Assembly: GCF_901709675.1 (NCBI RefSeq)
Contig: NC_051104.1
Location: 3,581,501-3,645,500, forward strand
Reading direction: 5' to 3'
DNA length: 64,000 nt
Origin: Syngnathus acus
Lineage: Eukaryota > Chordata > Actinopteri > Syngnathiformes > Syngnathidae
Below, piece by piece: positions 43,418 to 53,491 of the stretch; position 1 is the first letter of the stretch; each line of letters opens with the position of its first letter. Position numbers and translations under genes: made by a program. The notes beneath the pieces were generated by a model. It was not told where the DNA came from. It did no database searches and was given only the letters and a program-made list of their open reading frames with translations.

Positions 43418-46400
43418 TTAAGCTTCCTGAAAGACACAAAGGGCCGTGACATGAGTGGCTGCTCATGCTAATTAGCGTGTGCTCCTCAAGACGCTCCCGA
43501 CGTTTTTACCTGATCGCGGTCCAACCCCGTGTCTCCGGAAATCACGATTCTCTTCTCAATCCTGCTTTCCGAAATCCCTCGATTTATCATCTGAAAACAG
43601 AGAGCACATGAAGTGAGGTGACGTTGGGCTCCTGGACTGTCAAGTTTCTTCTTAACCTTGGTAACGTGGGTGGTACTGGACGACTCGACGGTGAAGCTCT
43701 GCGAAGTCAGCGGCAGTGCCAGTCGGAGATCGCCGTCTGCGTCCGCTCGCCTCTGAAATACGAGCAAACGATCCCAGGTCAAGCTTGTAGCTCTCCGACC
43801 GTCGGTTTGTCTACCAACTACTTTCCGGCCTTCACCAATAGCGTCGTCACCTTCCATTCCAATGAGACTGTCCGCTTTGGGGGATTAAGAATATTCCTTT
43901 CCTGCCACAGCTAACCATTACCTACAATAGTTTTCCCAAAAGTAGGAATGTCATGGAAAGTGTCCTCACCCCTGGAGCTTCAAACACACAAGCCTTCGTC
44001 ACCATGGGATCCACCTGACAAAGACACATCAACCACGAAAAACTTTCAAGCAAACTTTGACCCTTCCAACCAGTCGGCCTTTCCATCCCTATTTGGGGGA
44101 GTTAGGGTCAAGACATCGAAGGAGACGTGCAGGGACGGTTCAGATGGAAGTCGTTCACCGATTGGACTTTGACGTGGTCGGGTTTCAGTGGAAATGGTTT
44201 ACAGGGAGAAGGGTTCAGAGGAACGGCTTTCAAGTGTTTCGGAAAGGACTGTTTACACAGGGACCGGATCAGTCTTCAGTGGGAATGGTTTCTCCGGGAA
44301 TTTCTTGATGTGGGTGGGACAGGTTTGTGGGACCAGTCGATGCACATTGACGTTACCTCTTGCAGAGTTTCCCCAGCCTTGTCCTGGTTGTCGAGGATGC
44401 AAGGCGGCCCCTCGTCGGTTGAGTCTTGGCAGTTGTGCAGCGGTAGACCTGGGGAAGGCAAACGAGTCCCCCGGCCACTTTCTTCCTCTTCCTCCTCGGA
44501 TGAACTCATTGCGGGAACAGAACTGGGCCTGATGTTAGCCTTGCTATCTGAGGTCGCAACGACAGCTTGTAGACTTTGAGCCTGTCTGACTCCAGTCGCC
44601 ATGACCTCATCCACAACTTCCTGCGCTAACACACTGATAGCATCTTGGCTAGTCTGACTAACATCATCGTCACTTTCCTGGCTACTCGACTCGTCATCGT
44701 CGTCACCAAACTTATTCCGCCGCTCCAGCCACAGAGCATCTCTGATTGCATCGCTGACGATGGCCTTGGCGGCGGCGTCATCGGGATGAATGATGGAAGC
44801 CCCCGGCGGGGGCGGTGGGGGATCGCACGGAGGCGCGCCCAGAAAACCTTGTGGTGCTACCTGCCACAATGACTCCTTCTCCTCCTCCCCCGACACCACC
44901 ATGATGGTATGGACCCGCTCTGAAGTCTGAAAGAAGCAAGGAGACAGTTGGTGTTCGAAAAGGAATGGACGACGAGTTAAGTGCTCACAAACACCTGCAG
45001 GAGATTTTCCTCTCTGAAGGTTTTTGCCTTTTGGGCCGACTTGAGCAAAGCGTTCAGCTCAGGAGACATTTCGTCCAACGGAGGCGGCTGCTCACACACA
45101 TATACACACACACACACAAGTAAATGGATTTGGTATCCGCTCAGAGCTTCGCGCCCCTGACAATGAGCCTCACCTCGTCCGCATCCAAAGGTTCAATCAT
45201 CGGCGAGTCATCAAGTCGTCGAACGGGCGACCCCGCCAAGCGCTTTTCCCACTCGCTCAGCCCCACCTTTGGCGCCCCTCCCTCTAAGAAAGAGCGCCGC
45301 AGGTCACTGATGGCGCTCACCTTCTTCTCAGCCTTCACCGGGCTTGAGATGATTTCCTGCCGGCAGAATACCGCTCAACACAAAGCTCAAGAAACTTCGA
45401 GAGCTAGTCAGCCACCATTTTACCTGACTGCTTTTAAACAAATCTTCTTGCTCGGACTGGCACACAGAAAGAGAGGTTAGGGTTTCTTACACACGAGTCA
45501 GCTCCAGCTCCTCGTTATCATCATCTCACCTCAGTTCCTGTCAGGTCTCCATCCACCGTCTCTGTCAGCTCTGTCTGAAGACACACATGAATGAAGGTGA
45601 GTATTTGCCACGGCGGCGGCTCCTCGTGCGTGGCTCAGACTCTTGCGCGATACGATACACTCCAAGTGGGGATACGAACATTTTCAAGTTTGTCTTCGAC
45701 TTGCTCGGGAGTCAGTGGACTTTCCGACGCCTCCGTTACTTTGCTCTCCTCCGTCTCTTGCTCAGCTTCTTGCTCAGGTTCTTGCTCAGCTTCTTGCTCA
45801 GGTTCTTGCTCAGCTTCTTGCGCAGCTTCTTGCTCAGCTTCTTGCGCAACTTCTAGCTCAGCTTCTTGCTCAGCTTCTTGCTGCTCTACCTTGTGCTCAA
45901 CCTTCACCTGCACCTCCTCAACTAGCATAGAAGAAAAAAATGAGATGAGAAACATGTCGCTTTGTTTCACTCATTTTCACTCACTTGATCGAAACGCTCC
46001 CTCCTGATTGGTTGCTTCGTCAAAATGCTCCTCCCTCCTCTTCTCAGGCGTCACCGTGGTGATGAGGTCACTGACAGTGACAGCTTTGGACACCATATAC
46101 AGGCCTGTTCCCATGTCTACACACACACAGACATGGTGAGCTGTCCCAGCTGTATCCATAGCAACATCAAGCCATCTGTCTTTCAGGACACATGCAAAGC
46201 GGCAGCCAGGGCGGCAGCCAAGGCGGCAGCCAATCTGCTTCAGTCCCATCCGGCCGTGCAGGATGCGCTTGAGCATTTCCTCGAACTCTGCCTCCGCTTT
46301 GCCGCAATTTAGGCACCGGCTTTCACGCAGAGACCCCGCAAACACATGCCAGAGGAGACGAGATCTCGTCGTGGCAATGTGTCGTGCGGCATCCTCCAAT

Positions 46401-49400
46401 CAGATCGTTAGATGACATCAGCGGGTCTTCCTTCACAGTTAGGAATCCCCGCAATATAATACTTGGGCCGCACTTTGTGCCATACAGCAAATAGAACATC
46501 CAACAGCCACACAGAAAAGACAAAAAAGAAGGTCTTGAGCGGGTGAAGGAAAAAAAAAAGGCGTGGCCCCATGTGCTGACACAGCTGGTTTCCTGCAGCC
46601 AATCAGAAGCTTAATAAGGAAACACGCCACTGGCCAATCATAGCCCAGTTCTGGTGCTTGATTGACAGCATCTGCTCTACCTGCATATGCGCTTCCAGTG
46701 ATGGCTGGAGAGCCATTGAGAGAGGATGTGGCCGTGTCACTTGGCGCTGAGGATCAATCAAAACTCTGGTCACTGACACGGATTCAAAAAAGTGGATTCC
46801 AAAAACCTGAGCGGCGAACCAGCGCTAACGAGATCTCCTAATGATCCGTAACAGGATGTGATGGATTTTTCTGTCGACTGACACATTGGTAAGAGAAGTG
46901 TGGACCACAGTGTCGCTCGCCGCCATACCTCCATCCAGGCTGCGACTCAGCAAGTTCCTCTTGCTGACGCATCGTGGGAAATGGGGCGCGGGTCTGCAAA
47001 TTTGAGAACTGGCCCTGCGGCTCTGGATTTGAGTGCGACCGCTGTAGTGGAACTTGGAACCGAGAGAGAGAAAACGTTTGGGAGGTTCTTCTGGAGAGAG
47101 GAGTCTGAGAGGCAGAGAAGGTGGGTGGTGTGAGGAGATACATTGGACGTTGCTCGTCGTCTTGGAGGCAAACGCCCCCGCTCTGCTTACCTGAAGAAGG
47201 AGTGATGCTCCACACAAACTTTCCACAATCTTTTGGCCGCCCTGTGGTTGAGCAACTTGAAGGCGATGGTCGATTCAAACTGTTCAAACTGCACACATGG
47301 AAAGGAGTTATCGTTCTCCATTGTGCAGTGGATGAGCGGTCCAGGTTACCTCTTCGGGGCGGATCTTGATGTAGAAATTGTTTCTTTTGTAGGAGATCTT
47401 GAGGATCTTTGGCCATGAAAACCTGTTGATCCTCAGCCGGTCCCTGTAGACCAGCAGGCCGCCAGCGCACACGCCCAGCATGATGGCAACGTCTTCAGAG
47501 TCCTGCCGGCACATGCACATGGCGGTCAAGCGGGGCTTTTGGCCAGCCGGCCGGGTGGGCGCCGGCTTCCCCACGTGAAAAGAAGCAACGAGTCAAAGCG
47601 GTGGACAAATAGCACGCCGGCTTACCTCGGAAAGACCTGAAGACAAGCAAGCAAAGCGGCTTCCTACCATCTAGTCCGTTCAAAGACAAGACAAAGAAAA
47701 AGCCCGTTCACCACATCAGAAATGGGGAAACAGTCTCTCTCTCTGTGTGAGCGCGGGGAAAACGTCTTCGGGTGGGAAAGGTTTTGGGGGATCGCCTGCG
47801 CTCAAGCCGCCACGCACACTTTAGGCAAACTTTCGGCAAAGAGGAACAGGAGGCTCGGGAGCAAGGCACAAAAGCAAACGCTCAGGGGCGTCGCTACATT
47901 GACACGATGGAAAAACCAGTGGACATCATCGACTCTGGGCGGGAAGCGGATCATGTATGGGTGACTGGTTTGAGAGCGGCATTTGGTTACGTCTCTGGGA
48001 CGTTTGACTGGGAACGCCTACGTGTCATCAAGTGTGTGCAAAATGAGGAGGCAGAAAACATTGAATCAGCTTGTGTTTACCCTGGCGTGATGAAGGTCAA
48101 CTCCATACATGGAAAGTTTCTTGACGGTTTCCAGGAAAAGCATCTCGGCTTCAGCCGGTGTCATTCCTCTAAAGACGACAAGCGCACGTTGACGCTACTG
48201 TGACGTCGCGTCGTGCGATTTGCATTTCAACCTGTAACTCTTGTGGAGCTCCATGATCTTCTCCTCCAATTGCTTGCTTTGGTTGGGAGCCAAGCAAAGC
48301 TCGCTCACGTAGTCGGAGCCACATTCATCTGAAGAGAAAAACAAGATGAAGGACGGGCGGGGCACAACCAGGTTGAGTGGGCGCGTCTCACCCGCGTCGT
48401 AGTCCCCCAGCTCCGACTGGACGGTGTAGGAGCCCAGGACGGCGTGAGTGGCCAAGGAACACGGGAGTCGGCCCGAGGCCACGTCCTGCCTGAGCTGCAG
48501 GCACAGGAAGTACCTGCCCGCAAAGTCCACACAGTCACCTCATCTCTCAGCACCCCCCGTTGCGTTTTTGGCTCGCTCTTGCTAGCCAAGCGAGCGGGCA
48601 CGGCGGCACGCCTCTTCAACTCCAAGGGATGGAGACTCTGGAAACACACTTGTTTCTTTATACTCACTTTTGGACAGACCAATCAACCTACCTGGTGATG
48701 TCCTCAGAGAGCTGGGCAGGGTCAGGGGGGTAAAACTTGACATTGAAGGAGAAATTCCAGGGGACGCCTGCCAACACATATACACACACACGCGCAGTTG
48801 ACTCCACCAAGTCCTACGAAGTCTTATGCTCCGCCCACCAGAGACTCGCTCACCTCGGAGCTGTTTCTTCATCTCCTTCCCGGGATCCAACCAGTTCTAG
48901 GAGACAAGGGTTTAGAGGTCACAGGGGCAAGATGGGGCAAGGTGGGGCGGGGCGGCCGTACCTTGTTGTTGTCGGCGTCTTTGAACGACAAGGCAAAGTA
49001 GTCTCGCTCCAGCAGGTTGACATGCTCGCAGACCTTGTCCAACAGCTGAAGACCACGAGCACGTTTCTGTACACGCGGCAAATGGCAAAGGTCGTCAACC
49101 AGCAGACGCCCGACACAAAGACAGACCAGTGCGCCGGTGTTTGTGAGGAGGACCGAAGACGGGGCTCGCGGCCAAACTACGAGGTCACGCGATGGATGTG
49201 TGCTCTCACCTCCAACGTGCAGCTGAAGACGGAGCCATCCAGCAGGGTGACTTTGGTCTGCATGGTCCGGAAGCTCAGAGACCTTCTGACTGGGGTGGAG
49301 GCGGCGCTCTGATCAGTTGCCAGGGAGAGGCCTCGGTCGTAGGACAGCTCGCCCTTCCCGAACTGAGTGGGTGAAAAGTGACGTCACCTTTCTGCTGCGC

Positions 49401-49487
49401 CCACGACAAGGCACCATCTCTATTTACCTGTGTGGCCAGTTCTGGGACAGACTCCGCCTCCAGCCCCTCCTGCTGCATGCTTGTCAT
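43418..49487 (-). CDS. epb41l3: Band 4.1-like protein 3 (protein 4.1B type), FERM
   Basis: A membrane-skeleton adaptor linking transmembrane proteins to spectrin-actin. Minus-strand exons: 49428-49487, 49210-49362, 48962-49066, 48854-48896, 48692-48767, 48392-48513, 48232-48328, 48081-48168, 47350-47502, 47191-47288, 46929-47104, 45985-46083, about 45680-45921, 45530-45574, 45424-45456, 45174-45356, 44995-45087, 44357-44926, 43970-44014, 43657-43752, 43510-43590, 43418-43426; about 888 aa. FERM is in the exons 49210 to 47191 ([46 protein letters not shown]). The FERM-adjacent region is [20 protein letters not shown]. The spectrin-actin-type segment is [19 protein letters not shown] and the CTD is [16 protein letters not shown]. 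Exons after 45574 are all multiples of three, suiting alternative splicing. Upstream 5' UTR exons were not found. EPB41L2 or EPB41L1 are less likely given the 18p11 neighbours. Confidence 0.85.
45744..45890 (-). repeat. epb41l3: Coding 12/24-bp repeat in epb41l3 exon
   Basis: Tandem copies of ttcttgctcagc/ttcttgctcagg on the plus strand encode, on the minus strand, a Glu/Gln-rich run of EQEA, EQEP and AQEA units. It lies in the acidic U2-type region between FERM and the spectrin-actin-type segment. Confidence 0.85.
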
Positions 49488-49845
49488 GTCAACGAATCTG
49501 TGATGACACGTGTAACGCTTTTGTTATGCCCGTGAGCATGTCTTATTGATCAGCAACATAAATGACCTCAGATCATCTCCAAAGTCACACAATCTGATAT
49601 TAAAAAAAAAAAAAAAAAATTGTGGATGCCATTCTTTTGACCCACCATCTGTTAAGTGAGGGTGGCCATGGCAACGCTTCAGCCAGGGATTGAGAAAAAG
49701 AGATTAAGAGAATGTGCTCTGTTTTCAGTCAGACGATGTGGGTCAGTGTGTACGTAGGCTCGAGGGGCGGGTTCGAGGGGGTGCGCTTACACTGCTGAAG
49801 TGGGAAAACTGAAAGCTGATAGATATATATCTACATATATATATA

Positions 49846-49879
<34 letters not shown>

Positions 49880-50512
49880 CACACATTTTTGTGCAGAACG
49901 CTTAATAGTTTATATATTTTCACAAGTCCAAGTGGACCAGAGTGGGAACGTGCGTATGAATTTTGGTGACTGTTGGTCTTCGGCTCAAACACTTTGCGAC
50001 GACAGAACGTGTTAAACCAAACCAGGCCTAGAATAAAAACAAAAAAGAAGGCACCTAAAGTGGACGGGACAATTCGTGTCGCGCTTTTCACAGACATAAA
50101 GTCACAGTAAAGAGACGTAACAGTCGTACAAATGACCAATCAGGACAACGCTGATTCAACCGAATGATGATAATCGCCGCGAAATCACGACAGATTATTA
50201 TCACTATTTTGTATGCACGAGTTTTTATTTGTCCAACCGGCTTGGAATGCAAATAATTGCACGATGCTTTCATCCTGCAGCAGAAAACACCCCAGCACAG
50301 CAAAGTACAGCACTGCAAAGTACAGCACTGCAACGCAGGCGCACAGCTGCAGCATGATAAAGCAAGTGGAGTGGACTGGATGTGGGGTTAGTGTGGGCTG
50401 GGCTGGGCTGGGCTTGGTACGGGACGCTGTCTTCATTCGCTCCAGAGGCAACGAGCAAACATCTCGCAGTTAGCTATTGCTTCATCATGCAACATCGCCC
50501 ATCAATTAGAAG
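49488..50512. other. epb41l3 upstream region, simple repeats
   Basis: Contains an A-run near 49600, an AT stretch and (TTA)n at about 49845-49878, a repeated gtacagcactgcaa unit at about 50300-50335 and a (GGGCT)n run near 50396-50415. No coding exon is supported. The epb41l3 promoter is presumably here or further right but was not located. Confidence 0.4.
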
Positions 50513-50576
50513 ATGATGCGGTTCTTACCTTACTTGCCGGGGTCCGGCGCGCTCGCCCTTTTAGTCGTGGTGACGG
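50513..50576 (+). CDS. Possible orphan signal-peptide exon
   Basis: ATG 50513 opens MMRFLPYLPGSGALALLVVV then TG, a good signal peptide or membrane anchor, and ends in phase 1 at a consensus donor (gtgagt, 50577). An acceptor at about 51880 would continue in phase as GLALLHDWD before a perfect donor gtgagtaag at about 51906, but I recognise no family and find no further exon. It may be the 5' end of an unidentified gene, or chance. Confidence 0.2.
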
Positions 50577-52039
50577 GTGAGTCCCCCCACCCCTCTCACT
50601 CTCTCCCCCCCGCCCCACCCACAGCGTCATTTCTCTGACGCAGTGTAGTACAGGACGGGCGGGGGTGGCTCAGTTTGCAGTCTTTGGTCCTAATGAAATG
50701 AAAAGATTCACATTTTTTTCACGTGTCTCACTTAATTTTTTGGGGGCGGAGAGTCACATATATATGTCCTAATTTAGTTACTTTAATTTAATTTAGACTT
50801 AAGTCAAGTCTGATCAACTCCCACTGGGAATAAGCAGCACAGAGAGCTTCTCGATCGATATCAATTTGACATTACAAGGCAACTTGATCGAAGTCCTTTT
50901 AAGTCAAGTCAAGTTTATTTATATAGCCCTAAATCACAGACGAGTCTCATAGGGCTTCACATGTACAAAAATTGACAATTATTCTCAACATTCACTGATC
51001 TTAAACTTCCAGGAGGGCAAGGAAAACTAAAAAAAAAAAAAACTACTGGGGAAAATGAGAAACCTTGAGAAGAGACCACAGATGGGAGTGGATGTGATTT
51101 TTGAGATCTGGCCTGACACGTTTTTTCTTCATTTTTATCTTAAAAAAAGAAAAGAAAAATTCACAGTTCAATGTAGACAAAGGTTTGAGGTGAATTGAAA
51201 CAAAGAAATATTGAGTGAGCGCATCAGACTCGATTTAATTAGCTCGAATATGGTTTGTCCAATTAGAGCAGCAAAGAGCCTTTCAGAAGGATCACAATTT
51301 TACAAACTGCAACTGATGGCACAAATTTATTTAAGAATTTATTTGCTACTATTTTATTTCTAGGTCGGCTTTTATTTCAGGAAAGCCGACCGAGATTTGG
51401 CTCCCTCTAGTGAACGAGCGGAGACGTTGCACTGATCTATTCAATTCGGGAAGTCTGCATTGCTAGCTTGAGAACTCCTAAAAAGAAACAGCAAAGAAAC
51501 AACTCTTACGTACTGTACATAGCCTCTTTCTTTTATTGCACTTGTTTATAATTCATTTACATTCTTGGTGTCAAGTGGACCGTAATGAGTCAAAAATGGC
51601 ACATGTGGCAGATAAATATATTGAATCTTGGTTTGTCATCAGTAAGTTGCTTTTGAATATTTTCTGTGAGGAGTACAGACAGTATAGGATGGGTGGCAAA
51701 CGTCCTGATTTTTTTTTATTATTTGTAAATTATGTAAATTGTGAACGTTAGTGGGGGGGGGGGGGGGGGTGTAGATTCAAACGTGAATGAATGAGCATCA
51801 TGTACCCTTCATTTTTTATAAGTCATGGAAGGACTTGGTGTCTGATGACTGACAGTTGACGGTGCTGTTTTCTTTTTAGGCCTTGCACTTTTGCACGATT
51901 GGGATGTGAGTAAGTTTTTGGGCTTCGGTGTTCGTCTCTTCACACCCACCGTGCCGTGCAACAGATACGGTGACGTCGCGGTACTGGCAAGAAACTCCAA
52001 AATGATGAACCGTTTCAGGTACCGCACCACGTTAACATG
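50577..52039. other. Gene-poor stretch with fish repeats
   Basis: AT-rich non-coding DNA. A dispersed repeat at 50900-51085 and a G17 run at 51753-51769 are the visible structure. A weaker CTCF-like core (ctccctctagtg, minus) lies at about 51401-51412. Confidence 0.4.
50900..51085. mobile_element. Dispersed fish repeat (CAAGTTTATTTATATAGC type)
   Basis: Starts with 'aagtcaagtcaagtttattt' and 'atatagccctaaatcaca', followed by 'cataggggcttcaca'-like text, 'aggagggcaaggaaaact' and 'gaaaccttgagaagagacca'. This is a familiar non-autonomous interspersed repeat of percomorph fish. Class is not assigned; the body is complete or nearly so. Confidence 0.65.
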
Positions 52040-52625
52040 TGGACCGATGTCTCCGCAAGCTGCCAAGCGCGGAGGCACCGCGCATGCGCGATGAGCCGAC
52101 AGGCGCTCCGTCTAGGATCTTCGCGTGCAGGCGCAAAGCGCGGCCTCGACGACTAGGACATCAACAGCAAAACATCAACAAGAATAACAGCAACTCCAAG
52201 ACCGACCGGCGGGCGAGCAGTCCAAGGTTGCTGGTGGCTGGGCCTCCGGCCATCGGACGCAGCCAAACATCCTGATCGCTGCCGAAACTGAGGTAAGAGC
52301 CCGCCGCGCCCGCGCCCTGCTCGCGGGGATGGCTGCGCGTTCGCGATCCGCTCATGGCCGCCTGCTCGCTCGTGATGGCCGCGTGCCTGCGTCTCGCTCC
52401 CGGGTAGAGCCGCGAACGCGAACGGTCGCGCGCAGCCGTCCGTCGCCACTAAACGCCCCGACCGACCACAACCAACACGCAAAGTGAACCGAGAGCTCGG
52501 CTTGGCGGAAATCGCCATCTTGTGCTAACGGCAGCCAGCAGGCCGCGCGTCCGCCATTGAATGGGACAAACATACGAGCCGTCGTCCCTCTTATAAGTCC
52601 GAGCACGCGGCCGTCCGACGGCCAG
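52040..52625 (+). promoter_or_regulatory. zbtb14: CpG-island promoter and 5' UTR exon of zbtb14
   Basis: CpG-dense sequence with a consensus donor (aaactgag|gtaaga) at about 52292, ending an exon without a useful start codon. The next acceptor in phase with nothing upstream is gcgcag at 53491, immediately before the zbtb14 ATG. The exon is therefore read as an untranslated first exon. Its left edge is approximate. Confidence 0.45.
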
Positions 52626-53491
52626 GCAACAATTGTGTTCCGGTCGTTAGTTTATTGAGCCTAATGGCCGCTCCGCGTCGCTCTTTGACGAGACGAACGC
52701 CAAGCAGCTGCTTTCCCCTCGAACAGGAAAATGTTTGCATTTATGCGTCATGCCGTTTCGGCCAACCGCCCCAGCTTCCACTCAACCACTTGGCGTCCAA
52801 TATTGGGTTTGAACTTGGGATTCGTGACCTGCTTTGACTGTTAGCGGCTTCATGCTAATTGTTAGCGCTTTGAAAAACGCCTGCTCGTGACGTCACGACA
52901 ACATTCAGGCACTCTGAAGCGCGTGCCCGCCGTCCAAAACATTGTACCACGTCATTATGAAAACTTTTAGCGCCATCTACCTTCCACGCTTTTCACCATA
53001 GTTTGTATTTGTCACCTTTCAAACGTGTGCTTTCATGTTTCCTTCCGTTGTCAACATGCCAGCAGACTTTGGGCAAGTTGCAGGTACAGCCTAGACTGGC
53101 GGACATCTGGGCAAATGTCATGTCTCAGTCAAAAAAAAAGAATTCACACCCTTGGACAACGTTGAGCTTTCAAAAAACAATAAATCTGTGTTATGATCTA
53201 ATCCCACACACTCGTCATATCAGCAAAGTTCTCTCAAAAAAGCCGACCGAAGCCTGGGTACAAAACAGCAAGCTCAGAACCGTGAGGCCAATGTGCCATG
53301 CAGGACAATACTCCACTTGATTATCAGTAGCGCAAGAGAATGGAAGCAACGCGATGGTCGGTGTGATCCAATCAAATCGGTGCCACCTCAATCAAAACCA
53401 TTTAATTACGCTTTGTCAAATCATTCCAAACGCGCGTCACCGGGCCTACGAGCTTCATCCAGCAAAGGATGCATGTGATGGGCACGCGCAG
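52626..53491. other. First intron of zbtb14
   Basis: No coding exon recognised. The frame upstream of ATG 53492 is open from 53354 but its peptide has no similarity to ZBTB14, so it is treated as intron. Confidence 0.5.

Noticed and set aside
46105-46399. Minus-strand frame extending the epb41l3 exon at 45985-46083 upstream
   Set aside because: The peptide is unlike 4.1 proteins; the phase-1 join to the exon ending at 46929 works from 46083, so the extension is intron.
51907-52094. Open frame KFLGFGVRLFTPTVPC as a continued exon
   Set aside because: A perfect donor precedes it and no homology is recognised; more likely intron or upstream zbtb14 sequence.
53354-53491. Upstream in-frame extension of zbtb14 (start at 53354)
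   Set aside because: Its residues do not resemble ZBTB14 and a splice acceptor lies directly before ATG 53492.
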